64,000 nucleotides of DNA from Streptomyces sp. NRRL B-3428 (GTDB lineage: Bacteria > Actinomycetota > Actinomycetes > Streptomycetales > Streptomycetaceae), in assembly GCA_000721375.1 (NCBI GenBank), contig JOGW01000012.1, positions 62,001 through 126,000 on the forward strand. The letters are read 5' to 3'. Positions 39,598-49,631 of the stretch are shown in pieces. A model generated the notes under the pieces. That model saw only the letters and a list, made by a program, of their open reading frames with translations, did not search any database and had not been told where the DNA came from. A program made the translations under genes and the position numbers. Numbering within the stretch: position 1 is the stretch's first letter; every line of letters starts with the position of its first letter.

Positions 39598-41490
39598 CTA
39601 CGCCACCGCCAGCCGCTTGCCGTTCAGCGCCTGCCCCGCCGGAGTCCCGGCGACGGGCTCGGACTCGGACTCGGACTCGGACTCGGACTCGGGCAGCTGC
39701 TCGTCCCGCCGTACCAGCGCGGCATAGCGCCCGTCCTGCTCCAGGAGCGAGGCGTGCGTGCCACGTTCGGCGACCCGGCCGCCGTCGAGGACGACGATCT
39801 CGTCGGCCGAGCGGACCGTGGACAGCCGGTGGGCGATGGTGATCGTGGTGCGGTTGGCCGACAGCGCGTCGATCGCTTCCTGGACCGCGTGCTCGGTACG
39901 GGTGTCCAGCGCGCTGGTGGCCTCGTCGAGGATCAGCACGGGAGGGTCGCGCAGGATCGTCCGCGCGATGGCCAGGCGCTGCTTCTCTCCGCCGGAGAAC
40001 CGGTGGCCGCGCTCGCCGACCACTGTGTCGTACCCGTCGGGCAGCGACGCGATGTGGTCGTGGATCTGGGCCGCCTTGGCGGCTTCGTGGAGCTCCTCGT
40101 CGCTCGCGCCGGGCTTGGCGAAGCGGAGGTTGTCGGCGACGGTGGCGTGGAAGAGGTATGCCTCCTGGGCCACCACGCCGACGGTCGCGGCGAGGGTGTC
40201 GAAGTCGAGGTCGCGTACGTCCACGCCGTCGATCGTGACGCGGCCGCCGGTGACGTCGTAGAGCCGCGGGACCAGCGAGCTGAGCGTGGACTTGCCGGAG
40301 CCGGTCGGGCCGACCACGGCGAGGCTGCGGCCCGCGGGAACGGTCACGTCGATGGCGTCGAGGATGGGCGCGGACTCGTCGTCGTAGCGGAACTCGACGT
40401 TCTCGAACCGGACTTCCCCCTTGACGCCCTCCAGGCGGGCCGGCTCCGCGGGCTCCTTGATGTCGATGGGCAGGTCGAGGTACTCGAAGATGCGCTGGAA
40501 GAGCGCGAGCGAGGTCTGGATCTGGACGCCGGTCGACAGCAGGCTCACCGTCGGGCGGAACAGGCCCTGCTGGAGCGAGACGAAGGCGACGAGCGTGCCG
40601 AGCGAGACCGCGGGGCCGCCGACGTGCTGGGCGAGACCTGCGGCCCAGTAGAGCAGCGCGGGCAGCGCGGCCATGACGATGCCGATCGTCGACATCCGCC
40701 AGCGGCCGGCCATGCTGGCCCTGACCTCGAGGTCGATGAGCTTCTCGGACTCGTCCGAGAAGGACTTGGTGAGCGAGTCGGAACGGCCCATGGTGCGGCC
40801 GAGCAGGATGCCGCTGACCGAGAGGGACTCGGTGACGGTGGCGGCCATCGTGGCCATCTGCTTCTGGCGCTTGGTGGTGATCTTCTTGCGTTCATTGCCG
40901 ACCTTGCGGCTGATCAGCACGAAGACGGGCAGCAGGACCAGCGAGACGAGGGTGAGACGCCAGTCGAGCGCGAGCATGGCGACGACGGTCGCGACCACAG
41001 CGGTGAAGTTCTGCACCAGCGAGGTCGCCGTCGAGGTGACGGTGGCCTGCATACCGCCGATGTCGTTGGCGATCCGCGACTGCACCTCGCCGGTGCGGGT
41101 GCGCGTGAAGAAGGCCAGGGACATCTGCTGGAGACGGCCGTAGACGGCGGTGCGCAGGTCGTGCATGACGCGCTGGCCGACCTTGGTGGAGATCAGGGTC
41201 TGCAGGACGCCGAAGACCCCGCTGACGACGGCCGCAAGGATCATGCCGAGGGCCAGCAGGCTGAGCAGCCCGGTGCGGCCTTCGGGGATCGCGGTGTCGA
41301 GGATCTCCTTGAGCAGGAACGGGGTCGCGACCGAGACCAGGGACGAGGCGGCTACGAGCAGTGCGACGACTGCGAGCCGGCCTCGGTAGGGACGGAAGAG
41401 CCGGGCGATACGGCGCAGCTCACGGGGCTTGTCCAGATCGCGTCGTGGTGGGGTCCAGGTGCTTTCGAGGTCGGTGTGGGCGGGCTTCAT
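39598..41490 (-). CDS. ABC exporter (fused membrane and ATPase), MarR-linked
   Basis: A 630-residue half-size exporter of the MsbA/LmrA type. Six transmembrane helices lie at about residues 35-330, with the family motif RVMHDLRTAVYGRLQQMSLA. The ATPase has Walker A VVGPTGSGKSTLSSLVPRLY, signature HRFSGGEKQRLAIARTIL, Walker B VLILDEATSALD and H-loop IAHRLSTV, all intact, so it can act as a homodimer. The C-terminus contains six Ser-Glu dipeptides encoded by a hexanucleotide repeat. ATG 41490 is chosen over upstream frame extension. The divergent MarR gene at 41586 is the probable repressor, fitting drug-efflux control. Confidence 0.92.
   Translation of the reverse strand: MKPAHTDLESTWTPPRRDLDKPRELRRIARLFRPYRGRLAVVALLVAASSLVSVATPFLLKEILDTAIPEGRTGLLSLLALGMILAAVVSGVFGVLQTLISTKVGQRVMHDLRTAVYGRLQQMSLAFFTRTRTGEVQSRIANDIGGMQATVTSTATSLVQNFTAVVATVVAMLALDWRLTLVSLVLLPVFVLISRKVGNERKKITTKRQKQMATMAATVTESLSVSGILLGRTMGRSDSLTKSFSDESEKLIDLEVRASMAGRWRMSTIGIVMAALPALLYWAAGLAQHVGGPAVSLGTLVAFVSLQQGLFRPTVSLLSTGVQIQTSLALFQRIFEYLDLPIDIKEPAEPARLEGVKGEVRFENVEFRYDDESAPILDAIDVTVPAGRSLAVVGPTGSGKSTLSSLVPRLYDVTGGRVTIDGVDVRDLDFDTLAATVGVVAQEAYLFHATVADNLRFAKPGASDEELHEAAKAAQIHDHIASLPDGYDTVVGERGHRFSGGEKQRLAIARTILRDPPVLILDEATSALDTRTEHAVQEAIDALSANRTTITIAHRLSTVRSADEIVVLDGGRVAERGTHASLLEQDGRYAALVRRDEQLPESESESESESEPVAGTPAGQALNGKRLAVA
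39658..39693. repeat. Hexanucleotide microsatellite in the exporter C-terminus
   Basis: Five perfect CTCGGA units at 39658-39687 and one variant unit (CTCGGG) encode the (Ser-Glu)n stretch of the ABC exporter on the reverse strand. The repeat keeps frame when its copy number changes. Confidence 0.9.
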
Positions 41491-41536
41491 GTGCCTCCTA
41501 AGGGCGGGGGTAAGTACATCACCGGAGGAGCATAGC

Positions 41537-41561
41537 TCATTGTTACCTATATTCACAATGA
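41537..41561. promoter_or_regulatory. MarR-type operator between exporter and regulator
   Basis: The inverted repeat TCATTGT (41537-41543) and ACAATGA (41555-41561) is separated by 11 AT-rich bases in the gap between divergent starts. Size and symmetry suit a MarR dimer, and the downstream arm lies 24 bases before the marR ATG. Confidence 0.65.
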
Positions 41562-41585
41562 ACGGTGTCCTGATACGCTCCCCCC

Positions 41586-42035
41586 ATGACCAACCAGGCC
41601 ATGGACCGCGACGGCCTCCTCGCGGAGCAGCTGCTCCGCCTCACGCGCCGGATGCACCGCATCAACAAGCGCTACCTGGAGGAGTCCGAGATCGGGATCA
41701 CCCCCGCTCAGGGCCGGCTCCTGCGGGCTCTCGCGCACTACGACGAGCCGCCGCGGATGGCCGATCTGGCGGCCCGTATGGAGGTCGTGCCGCGGGCCGT
41801 GACCACCCTCGTGGACGGTCTGGAGGAGAGCGGCTGCGCGCGGCGCGCTCCCGATCCCACGAACCGCCGCGTGATCCGGATCGAGCTGACCGACAAGGGA
41901 CGCGAGGCGCTGCGCGCGCTGCGCGACGCGCGCCGTTCGGCCGCTCAGGACATCCTGGCTCCATTGACCACCGAGCAGCGCGAGGTGTTCGGTGGTCTCC
42001 TCTCCGCCCTGATGGACGAGCCGGGGCGGCACTGA
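41586..42035 (+). CDS. MarR family transcriptional regulator
   Basis: A 149-residue winged-helix repressor. Core motifs are GITPAQGRLLRALAHYDEPP, the recognition helix RMADLAARMEVVPRAVTTLV, and the wing RRAPDPTNRRVIRIELTDKG (MarR DxxxxRxxxxxLT form). The acidic helix at the end completes the dimer interface. It is divergent from the ABC exporter, with a good inverted repeat between, and so probably represses exporter transcription until an antibiotic or aromatic ligand binds. ATG 41586 is the natural start; an internal ATG at 41601 is possible. Confidence 0.92.
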   Translation: MTNQAMDRDGLLAEQLLRLTRRMHRINKRYLEESEIGITPAQGRLLRALAHYDEPPRMADLAARMEVVPRAVTTLVDGLEESGCARRAPDPTNRRVIRIELTDKGREALRALRDARRSAAQDILAPLTTEQREVFGGLLSALMDEPGRH

Positions 42036-42098
42036 CCGCGCGCCGGCCACCGGGGCGCGGCGGCACAAGAGGCAGCCGACCGACGCCGAGGAGAGCGC

Positions 42099-45032
42099 AT
42101 GCCCCTGCTGGAGCCGAACCCCGACGCGCTGCGCCCGCGCCTTGACCGGGGCGAGCCCTCACCCGACCGGGTGCAGGACGGCCAGGCGAGCGGCACACCC
42201 GAACCACTGCGCAGCGACCTGATCGCGTTGCTCGGCGCGGACAAGGTCCTCTCGAACATCTCGGACCTGGTCCGCTACGCCTCCGACGCCAGCCCGTACC
42301 GCTTCGTACCCCAGGTCGTGGTGGTCGCCGAGGACATCGACGACGTGTCGGCGATCCTGTCGTACGCCCATGGAAAGGGCCGTCAGGTGGTGTTCCGCGC
42401 GGCCGGGACCTCGCTGAACGGGCAGGCGCAGGGCGAGGACATCCTCGTCGACGTGCGCAGGCACTGGTCCGGGATCGAGGTCCTCGACGACGGCAGGCAG
42501 GCCCGGATCCAGCCCGGCACGACGGTCGTACGCGCCAATGCGACCCTCGCCCGGCACGGACGGGTGCTCGGCCCCGACCCGGCGAGCGCCATCGCGTGCA
42601 CGCTCGGCGGCGTGGTCGCCAACAACGCCTCGGGCATGACGGCGGGCACCACCCGCAACTCGTATCGCACACTCGCCTCGCTCACCTTCGTCCTGCCGTC
42701 GGGCACCGTCGTGGACACCGCGGAGGCGGATGCCGACGAGCAGCTGGCGCATGCCGAACCGAAGCTGTGCGACGGCCTGTTGGCGATCAAGCGGGAGATC
42801 GAGGCGGATCCGGAGCTGGTGCGCCGGATCCGCGCCAAGTACGAGATCAAGAACACCAACGGCTACCGGCTCGACGCCTTCCTCGACGGTGCGACGCCGG
42901 CGCAGATCATGCGCGGTCTGATGGTGGGCTCCGAGGGCACCTTCGGGTTCATCTCGGAGGTCGTCTTCGACACGCTTCCGCTGGACCGGCAGGTCTCCTC
43001 GGCGCTGCTCTTCTTCCCCTCGCTCAGGGACGCGGCCGCCGCGGTGCCGCTGTTCAACGAGGCAGGCGCGCTCGCCGTGGAGCTGATGGACGGCAACACG
43101 CTGCGGGCGTCGGTCAGCGTGCAGGGAGTCCCCCAGGACTGGGCGCAGCTGCCCAAGGAGACGACGGCGCTGCTCGTCGAGTTCCGGGCGCCGGACGAGG
43201 CGCGGCAGAGCGAGTACGAGAAGGCGGCGGCTCAGGTCCTGAAGGGGCTCGAACTCGTCGCTCCTGTCGCATCGGTGACCAATGAGTTCACCCGGGACGC
43301 CAAGACCATCGCGGGCTACTGGAAGGCCCGCAAGGCCTTCGTCACCGCGGTCGGCGGCTCGCGGCCCTCCGGTACGACACTGATCACCGAGGACTTCGCG
43401 GTACCGCCGGGCCAACTCGCCGACGCCTGCTCGGCGTTGCTGGAACTGCAGACGCGGCACGGCTTCGACGCCGCGGTCGCCGGGCATGCCGCACACGGCA
43501 ATCTGCACTTCCTGCTCGCCTTCGACGCGGCGAAACCCTCGGACGTAAACCGGTACGCCGCGTTCATGGACGAGTTCTGCAAGCTGACCGTCGAACGCTT
43601 CGACGGCTCGCTCAAGGCCGAGCACGCCACGGGCCGCAACATCGCGCCGTTCTTGGAGCTGGAGTGGGGCGAGAAAGCCACCGAGCTGATGTGGCGGATC
43701 AAACAGGTCATCGACCCGGACGGGGTTCTCGCCCCCCGGATCGTGCTCGACCGCGATCCGAAGGCGCACCTGCGGGGCCTGAAGACCATCCCCAAGGTCG
43801 AGGCGATCGCGGATCCGTGCATCGAGTGCGGCTTCTGCGAACCCACCTGCCCCAGCCACGACCTCACCACCACTCCGCGCCAACGGATCGTGCTGCGCCG
43901 GGAGATGATGCGCCAGGAGAAGGGCTCCCCCGTCGAGGACGGCCTCATCGAGGCGTACGGCTATGACGCGGTGGACACGTGCGCGGGCGACTCCACCTGC
44001 AAGCTGGCCTGCCCGGTCGGGATCGACACCGGCATGATGATGAAGTCCTTCCGGCACGCACGGCACTCGCCGCGCGAGGAGAGGATCGCCGCGCTCGCCG
44101 CCAAGAACTTCCGGGTCGTCGAGACCTCGGCGCGGCTCGCGGTGGCCGCCGCGGACAAGATCAGCGACAAGCTCCTGACCGCCGTCACCCGGGCCGCGCG
44201 CAAGGCCGTACGCCCCGACCTCGTACCCGAGTGGCTGCCGGAGATCCCCGGAGCGGCGGCCCGGAAACTCCCACAGACTTCCCGTACGGGCGCGAGCGCC
44301 GTGTACTACCCGGCGTGTGTGAACCGGATCTTCGGCGGGCCCGAGGGGCGGCAGGGGCCCTCGCTCGCGCAGTCCGTGGTCGCCGTGTCGGCGCGGGCCG
44401 GCAAGCCGGTGTGGATTCCGCCGGACGTGGCCGGCACCTGCTGCGCGACGATCTGGCACTCCAAGGGCTACGACGACGGCAACGCCGTGATGGCCAATCG
44501 CATCGTCGAGGCGGCCTGGGGCTGGACGGCCGGCGGAAAGCTGCCGCTGGTGGTCGACGCCTCCTCGTGCACCTTGGGCATCTCGCACGAGGTGGTGGAC
44601 TATCTCACCGACGCCAACAGGGAGTTGCACGCCGAGCTGACCATCGTCGACTCGCTGGTGTGGGCCGCGCAGGAGCTGCTCCCCCACCTGACCGTGCACC
44701 GCAAGGTCGAGTCCGCGGTGGTCCATCCCACGTGTTCCATGCGGCACCTGGGCGACGACGCGCAGCTGAAGGCGGTGGCCGAGGCGTGTGCGGAGGAAGT
44801 GGTCGTGCCGGACGACGCGGGCTGCTGCGCCTTCGCGGGGGACCGCGGCATGCTGCACAAGGAGCTCACCCAGTCGGCGACGGCCCGCGAGGCCGCCATG
44901 GTGACATCCCGGCACTTCGACGCCCATCTGTCGGCCAACCGCATGTGCGAGGTCGGCATGGACCACGCCACGGGCCGCTCGTACTACTCCGTGCTCATGG
45001 AGCTCGAACGGGCCACTCGCCCAACCGCCTGA
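42099..45032 (+). CDS. FAD and Fe-S dehydrogenase fusion (D-lactate/glycolate type)
   Basis: A 977-residue fusion of a GlcD-like FAD dehydrogenase and a GlcF-like iron-sulfur subunit. The FAD_binding_4 domain (about 35-250) contains [20 protein letters not shown] and [20 protein letters not shown]. The FAD-oxidase C domain follows to about 555. Two 4Fe-4S clusters are marked by [14 protein letters not shown] (Cys574 on) and [14 protein letters not shown] (Cys628 on). The C-terminal cysteine-rich region has the motifs [22 protein letters not shown] and [13 protein letters not shown], typical of CCG domains. It probably oxidises D-lactate or another 2-hydroxy acid and feeds electrons to the membrane quinone pool. 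Substrate unproven; all cofactor motifs look intact. Confidence 0.92.
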   Translation: MPLLEPNPDALRPRLDRGEPSPDRVQDGQASGTPEPLRSDLIALLGADKVLSNISDLVRYASDASPYRFVPQVVVVAEDIDDVSAILSYAHGKGRQVVFRAAGTSLNGQAQGEDILVDVRRHWSGIEVLDDGRQARIQPGTTVVRANATLARHGRVLGPDPASAIACTLGGVVANNASGMTAGTTRNSYRTLASLTFVLPSGTVVDTAEADADEQLAHAEPKLCDGLLAIKREIEADPELVRRIRAKYEIKNTNGYRLDAFLDGATPAQIMRGLMVGSEGTFGFISEVVFDTLPLDRQVSSALLFFPSLRDAAAAVPLFNEAGALAVELMDGNTLRASVSVQGVPQDWAQLPKETTALLVEFRAPDEARQSEYEKAAAQVLKGLELVAPVASVTNEFTRDAKTIAGYWKARKAFVTAVGGSRPSGTTLITEDFAVPPGQLADACSALLELQTRHGFDAAVAGHAAHGNLHFLLAFDAAKPSDVNRYAAFMDEFCKLTVERFDGSLKAEHATGRNIAPFLELEWGEKATELMWRIKQVIDPDGVLAPRIVLDRDPKAHLRGLKTIPKVEAIADPCIECGFCEPTCPSHDLTTTPRQRIVLRREMMRQEKGSPVEDGLIEAYGYDAVDTCAGDSTCKLACPVGIDTGMMMKSFRHARHSPREERIAALAAKNFRVVETSARLAVAAADKISDKLLTAVTRAARKAVRPDLVPEWLPEIPGAAARKLPQTSRTGASAVYYPACVNRIFGGPEGRQGPSLAQSVVAVSARAGKPVWIPPDVAGTCCATIWHSKGYDDGNAVMANRIVEAAWGWTAGGKLPLVVDASSCTLGISHEVVDYLTDANRELHAELTIVDSLVWAAQELLPHLTVHRKVESAVVHPTCSMRHLGDDAQLKAVAEACAEEVVVPDDAGCCAFAGDRGMLHKELTQSATAREAAMVTSRHFDAHLSANRMCEVGMDHATGRSYYSVLMELERATRPTA

Positions 45033-45048
45033 GTTCGTACGGCGCTTC

Positions 45049-45084
45049 GACTGCCCCGGTCCGCTTCGGCGAGCCGGGGCAGTC
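45049..45084 (+). terminator. Hairpin after the FAD/Fe-S dehydrogenase
   Basis: GACTGCCCCGG (45049-45059) and CCGGGGCAGTC (45074-45084) form a perfect 11-bp stem with a 14-base loop, 17 bases after the stop codon. Confidence 0.75.
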
Positions 45085-45405
45085 GTCTGTCCGCAACCGT
45101 CAGCCGGGCCCCGTATCACGGGGACTCCGCGCATCGGCGTGCTCGCAGCTGCTCGGCAACCCCGTCTCCCCTGCGCGTTCGGACGTGATCACGCCTTTTC
45201 GCAGGGCGAATTGATCGGAGGTCAGGAACGGACACTTTGTCCCGCTCGGGGACGAAGCGGTCCGCTGCGGGCCGCAACCAGTCCAAGTCAGCTCGTCAGA
45301 AGTCCAACTCCCTGTCCACTTCGGCCTCTTGCGCCCCGGAGTTCCCACGGCGAGGGTGGCTGGCGCCGTTGCAACATCCATCCCCGCCTTACCGACGGAG
45401 GTCCG
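45085..45405. other. Intergenic region upstream of the GH109-like gene
   Basis: About 320 bases without a gene I can support. GATCGGAGG and the run GAACGGACACTTTGT occur near 45213-45240, but no convincing -35/-10 pair, repeat or RNA structure was seen. It probably holds the promoter of the exported oxidoreductase. The long frame through it is an extension of that gene without a start signal. Confidence 0.5.
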
Positions 45406-46839
45406 ATGCACGACGAGAACGCCACCCCCACACCCGATGAATCCGACAGCTTCGACGGGGGCCTGTCCCGCCGTTCCGCACTGCGCGCCGCGGGTCTGGG
45501 CGCCGCGGGCATCGGTCTGAGCGCCGTCTCCGCCAACACCGCTCACGCCGAAACCGCGGCCGCGGCCCCGGCGGACACGGTCGCCGCACGTACCGGCGCC
45601 ACCATGGTCGACGTGCCCTTCGAGGCCCGCAGCACCGTCCGCGTCGGCATCATCGGGCTCGGCAACCGCGGCGGCAGCATGATCGACCTGTATCTGGCGA
45701 TACCCGGGGTGCAGGTCGTGGCGATCTGCGATCCGGTCAAGGAGAAGGTCGCGGCCTGCGCGAAGAAGGTGACGGACGCGGGGCAGCCCGCTCCCGCCAC
45801 GTACACCAAGGGCGATCACGACTACGAGAACCTCTGCAAGCGCGCGGACCTGGACTTCGTGTACGTGGCGACGCCCTGGGACTGGCACTTCGAGATGGCG
45901 AAGAGCGCCATGCTCAATGGAAAGCACGTGGGCGTCGAGTGTCCGATCGCGCTGCAACTCGACCAGCTGTGGGAGCTGGTGAATCTCTCCGAGAGAACCC
46001 GCCGGCACTGCATGCAGCTGGAGAACTGCTGCTACGGACGCAACGAGATGCGCGTCCTGCGGATGGCTCACGCCGGGCTCTTCGGTGAACTCCTGCACGG
46101 CGCGGGCGCGTACAACCATGATCTGCGCGGCCTGATGTTCGACCCGGACTACTACGAAGGCCCGTGGCGCCGCCTGTGGCACACCCGACTGCGCGGCGAC
46201 CTGTACCCGAACCACGGGTTCGGTCCGGTGTCCAACTACATGGACATCAACCGCGGGGACCGCGTCACGCACATCTCCAGCTTCGGCACCCCCTCGCTCG
46301 GTCTCGCCGAGTACCGCAAGGCCAACATGCCGCCGGGTGACCCCAGTTGGAAGGAGACCTACATCGAGTCCGACCGCACCATCAGCCTGGTGCAGACGGC
46401 CAAGGGCCGGGTCATCCGCCTGGAGCACGATGTGTCCACTCCGCACCCGTACAGCAGGATCAACAACCTCGGCGGTACGAAGGGGGTCTTCGAGGACTAC
46501 CCGGCGCGGATCTATCTGGAGCCCGACCACAGCGACGACGTGTGGCACAGCTTCGGCGACTACGCCGACTGGGACCACTGGCTGTGGAAGGAGCACGCCA
46601 ACCCGCCCGGCGGGCACGGCGGCATGGACTACATCATGCTGTTCCGGCTGATGCAGTGCATGCAGACCGGGCTCGTACCGGACTTCGACGTGTACGACGC
46701 GGCCACCTGGACCTCACCGGTACCGCTGAGCCATCTGTCGATCAAGGCCAAGGGGCAGCCGCAGGCGATACCCGACTTCACACGTGGCGAGTGGCGCAGG
46801 AAGCGGTCGGGGGTGGACTCGCAGAAGCCTTCGGCGTAG
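45406..46839 (+). CDS. Tat-exported Gfo/Idh/MocA oxidoreductase, GH109-like
   Basis: A 477-residue exported NAD-dependent enzyme. The N-terminus carries a twin-arginine signal ([20 protein letters not shown]). The Rossmann domain begins [20 protein letters not shown], followed by [20 protein letters not shown] and [20 protein letters not shown]. The segment [20 protein letters not shown] and the catalytic region [20 protein letters not shown] match GH109 alpha-N-acetylgalactosaminidases, in which a histidine and tyrosine act with bound NAD. Tat export fits a protein folded with cofactor. ATG 45406 has CGGAGG ahead. Glycosidase activity is a family inference; substrate unknown. Confidence 0.9.
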   Translation: MHDENATPTPDESDSFDGGLSRRSALRAAGLGAAGIGLSAVSANTAHAETAAAAPADTVAARTGATMVDVPFEARSTVRVGIIGLGNRGGSMIDLYLAIPGVQVVAICDPVKEKVAACAKKVTDAGQPAPATYTKGDHDYENLCKRADLDFVYVATPWDWHFEMAKSAMLNGKHVGVECPIALQLDQLWELVNLSERTRRHCMQLENCCYGRNEMRVLRMAHAGLFGELLHGAGAYNHDLRGLMFDPDYYEGPWRRLWHTRLRGDLYPNHGFGPVSNYMDINRGDRVTHISSFGTPSLGLAEYRKANMPPGDPSWKETYIESDRTISLVQTAKGRVIRLEHDVSTPHPYSRINNLGGTKGVFEDYPARIYLEPDHSDDVWHSFGDYADWDHWLWKEHANPPGGHGGMDYIMLFRLMQCMQTGLVPDFDVYDAATWTSPVPLSHLSIKAKGQPQAIPDFTRGEWRRKRSGVDSQKPSA

Positions 46840-46848
46840 ATAACCGCC

Positions 46849-46886
46849 CGCCGGTGCCGCCTCGTTTACGCGGGGCGGCACCGGCG
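46849..46886. terminator. Bidirectional hairpin between convergent genes
   Basis: CGCCGGTGCCGCC (46849-46861) and GGCGGCACCGGCG (46874-46886) pair perfectly over 13 bp with a 12-base loop, between the GH109-like gene and the L,D-transpeptidase gene. Confidence 0.85.
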
Positions 46887-46889
46887 CGC

Positions 46890-47621
46890 TCAGGCCTCCA
46901 GATGCGCCCGGTCCCCCATCACGATCACCGGGTGGCGGGCCGGGTCCAGGGCGCGCAGCAGATGCTCCATCCCCGGCTTCGACAGACTGACACAGCCCGA
47001 GGTGCCGCTGCCGTGGTCCATGTGCAGCCAGATCGAGCCGCCCTTGGAGCGGCCCTCGGGCCGCGTCGGGTCGCCCGGCGACGTGCCCCTGACGCGGTTG
47101 TAGTCGATGGCGATCACGAGGTCGAAGTCGTGCCAGTGCGACTTCGACCAGGAGCGCGGCGCCGTGAAGGCCGCCGCCGAGCGGGTGTACGGGAGCTTCG
47201 TGCCGGGGTCGGCGAGGACGCCGCCCGCGTCGCTGAGCGTGAACACACCCACCGGGCTTCGTTTGTCGCCCTCGTGGTGGTCGGTGGTCCAGCCCTTCTT
47301 CCCGTTGTGCGCGGACCAGACGCGGTCGCGGTTCCAGGTGGCGCCGTGCTTGGTGAACAGGGCGACGGTGGACTGCGCGGAATCCTCGCCCTTGCCGTAC
47401 ACGGCGATGACCTGCTGCGAGTCGGCCGGGATCCGCTGCCTCAGCCGGGCGCCGACACCGGGGATGTGTGCGAGGTCCGCAGTGGGTGAGGCGCTCTGCC
47501 CGGCTCCCGCCTTCGACGAGCTGTGCTGTCCACCGCCTCCGGCGCAGGAGGTGAGGGCCGCGCTCAGCGCCACGACGACGAACGTGGACCACAGGGGGCC
47601 GGAGATGCGCATGCGCTCCAT
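46890..47621 (-). CDS. L,D-transpeptidase (YkuD-like) lipoprotein
   Basis: A 243-residue envelope protein. The signal sequence ends in the lipobox AALTSC (Cys26), followed by a Ser/Gly-rich linker. The YkuD-type catalytic motif is SIWLHMDHGSGTSGCVSLSK, with nucleophile Cys210 and a nearby histidine. The variant DHGSGTSGC differs from the common HGxxxxxxxxSHGC spacing, as in actinobacterial 'L,D-peptidoglycan transpeptidase' relatives. TTDHHEGDKRSPVGVFTLSD is the typical strand before it (KxTPxGxF). It should form 3-3 cross-links or attach proteins to peptidoglycan. ATG 47621 is preferred; ATG 47612 is an alternative. A much longer open frame upstream is not coding. Confidence 0.85.
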   Translation of the reverse strand: MERMRISGPLWSTFVVVALSAALTSCAGGGGQHSSSKAGAGQSASPTADLAHIPGVGARLRQRIPADSQQVIAVYGKGEDSAQSTVALFTKHGATWNRDRVWSAHNGKKGWTTDHHEGDKRSPVGVFTLSDAGGVLADPGTKLPYTRSAAAFTAPRSWSKSHWHDFDLVIAIDYNRVRGTSPGDPTRPEGRSKGGSIWLHMDHGSGTSGCVSLSKPGMEHLLRALDPARHPVIVMGDRAHLEA

Positions 47622-47843
47622 GCTCGCACGGGCCCGGTGGACAGGCGGGGGCCGGTGCGCGCACGGCACGAGGACCTCTGTCGCGTCCGAAAAATGCGCT
47701 CTCGGCCGGAAAACCGTTTGCCCCGGCCGCCGTCCGACGGCGAACCTTGCACGTTCCCTTTTCCGCCCGCGGTACCCCGTACGACCGCCTCCGAGCCCCG
47801 TACCGCCGCATCCACCCCATCCGCCCGTCGAGCTCTGGACATC

Positions 47844-49631
47844 ATGCAGATCAGCGACCTTCCGTATCCCGATCCGGGTGTGCCCGACGCACGCTCCGGG
47901 TCCAAATTCCTGCTGTGGCTCGGGCGGAATCAGATCGGCGGCCAGCTGCGGTCGTTCGCCTGGGGCCTGCTGCACTTCTCCTCGGTGATGGCGCTGCCCT
48001 TCGCCGTGGGGTTCGCCGTCCAGGCGGTCGTCGACCGTTCGGGCGGCCGGCTCGCCCTCGCGGGTCTGTTCCTGCTGCTCGCGGGGGCGACCCTCGCGCT
48101 CGGCGACACGATGCTGCACCGCACCGCGGTCACCAACTGGATCACCGCGGCCGCGCGCGTACAGCAGCTGCTCGCCCGTAAGACCGCCGAACTCGGCTCC
48201 GCCCTGACGCGGCGGGTGGCCGCCGGCGAAGTGGTGGCGGTGTCGACCGGCGATGTCGAGAAGATCGGCTGGTTCGTCGAGGCACTGTCGCGTTTCCTCG
48301 CGGCCGCCACGACCGTCGTCCTCGTGTGCGTCGCGCTGTCCCTGTACCAGCCGGCGCTCGCCGTGGTCGTCGCAATCGGCGTGCCCGTGCTCGCGCTCGG
48401 TGTGCTGCCGCTGCTGCCGAAGGCCACCAAGCTCGCGGAGGTCCAGCGCGAAAAGGCCGGCCGCGCCACCGAGTTGGCCTCCGACACCGTCGCGGGCCTC
48501 AGGGTTCTGCGCGGGATCGGCGGTGAGGAGCTGTTCCTCACCCGCTATCGCGAGGCCTCGCAGGAGGTACGGCGCGCGGCCGTGCGCAACGCCCGTATGT
48601 GGTCCGCGATCAGCGCCGTCCAGGTACTGCTGCCGGGACTGCTGCTGGTCGCGGTGGTCTGGCACGGCATCGGCCTCGTACGCGACGGGCGTATCCAGGT
48701 CGGCGAACTGGTCACCGTGTACAGCGCGGTCATGCTCCTGACCTATCCGCTCAGGCACTTCGAGGAGATCGCCATGGCGTACTCCTTCTCGCGGCCGTCG
48801 GCCCGCCGCGCCGCCCGGGTCCTCGCCATCGACCGGGCCACGGAAGGCAGCGGCGAACTGGACGACGTGAAACCGCAGGGTGATCTGTACGACCCGGTCA
48901 CCGGGCTCCTCGCACCGGCCGGGCGGTTCACCGCGGTGGTGTGCGGGGACCCGGACGAAGCGGGACGGCTCGCCGAACGGCTCGGCGGTCACCCCGCGTT
49001 GGACGAGCCGGTCGCGTCCGTACGGCTCGGCGGGATCCCGCTCGACGAGCTCCCGCTCGACTCGGCGCGCGCCGCCGTACTCGTCCAGGACAAGGACCCC
49101 GTGCTGCTCTCCGGCACGCTGACCGAGCTGCTCGACGTGCCGTCCTCGGGGAAGGTCACGCCCGAGGAGGCACTGGCCGCCGCCGAGTGCACGGATGTGC
49201 TCGAGGCGCTCACCCAGGCCGCCCTGGACGACGACCCCATGCAGGCGCCGATCACCGAGCGCGGCCGGTCGCTGTCCGGCGGACAGCGCCAACGCCTCGC
49301 ACTGGCCCGTTCGCTGGTCACCGACCCCGAGGTCCTGGTGCTCGACGAGCCGACCTCCGCGGTCGACTCGCACACCGAGGCACGGATCTCGGACGGTCTG
49401 CGGGAGCTGCGCCAGGGACGTACGACGGTGGTCTTCACCTCCTCGCCGCTGCTCCTGGACCGAGCCGAGCGCGTCGTCCTGGTGCACGAGGGCGAGGTCG
49501 CGGCCGTCGGACTGCACCGCGAACTGGTGCACAACGAACCTCGCTACCGCGCGATCGTCACGCGCGAGACCGAGGACGAACAGAACAGCCAAGACAGCAC
49601 GACCGCTTACGAAACGGAGGAGTCGGCATGA
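47844..49631 (+). CDS. ABC exporter subunit A with degenerate Walker A
   Basis: A 595-residue membrane-fused ABC subunit. Six hydrophobic helices fill residues 25-310. The ATPase is unusual: where Walker A should be, the sequence reads TAVVCGDPDEAGRLAERLGG, with no GxxGxGK[ST]. The signature (GRSLSGGQRQRLALARSL) and Walker B with its glutamate (VLVLDEPTSAVD) are intact, and the H-loop histidine is replaced (VVFTSSPLLLDRAE). It cannot hydrolyse ATP alone but can supply the signature to its partner. The stop overlaps the start of subunit B in ATGA. ATG 47844 gives the N-terminus MQISDLPYPDPGVPDARSG. Such heterodimers export peptides or drugs; no substrate gene is nearby. Confidence 0.9.
   Translation: MQISDLPYPDPGVPDARSGSKFLLWLGRNQIGGQLRSFAWGLLHFSSVMALPFAVGFAVQAVVDRSGGRLALAGLFLLLAGATLALGDTMLHRTAVTNWITAAARVQQLLARKTAELGSALTRRVAAGEVVAVSTGDVEKIGWFVEALSRFLAAATTVVLVCVALSLYQPALAVVVAIGVPVLALGVLPLLPKATKLAEVQREKAGRATELASDTVAGLRVLRGIGGEELFLTRYREASQEVRRAAVRNARMWSAISAVQVLLPGLLLVAVVWHGIGLVRDGRIQVGELVTVYSAVMLLTYPLRHFEEIAMAYSFSRPSARRAARVLAIDRATEGSGELDDVKPQGDLYDPVTGLLAPAGRFTAVVCGDPDEAGRLAERLGGHPALDEPVASVRLGGIPLDELPLDSARAAVLVQDKDPVLLSGTLTELLDVPSSGKVTPEEALAAAECTDVLEALTQAALDDDPMQAPITERGRSLSGGQRQRLALARSLVTDPEVLVLDEPTSAVDSHTEARISDGLRELRQGRTTVVFTSSPLLLDRAERVVLVHEGEVAAVGLHRELVHNEPRYRAIVTRETEDEQNSQDSTTAYETEESA

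Noticed and set aside
35210..41490. A larger defence island around the Shedu-like gene
   Set aside because: Flanking genes (monooxygenase, SUKH protein, MltG, ABC exporter) have no recognised defence role, so only the two-gene unit is proposed.
42159..45134. A 991-residue reverse-strand frame under the FAD/Fe-S dehydrogenase
   Set aside because: It is a codon-bias shadow: the forward frame has all flavin and Fe-S motifs, and the reverse product has none.
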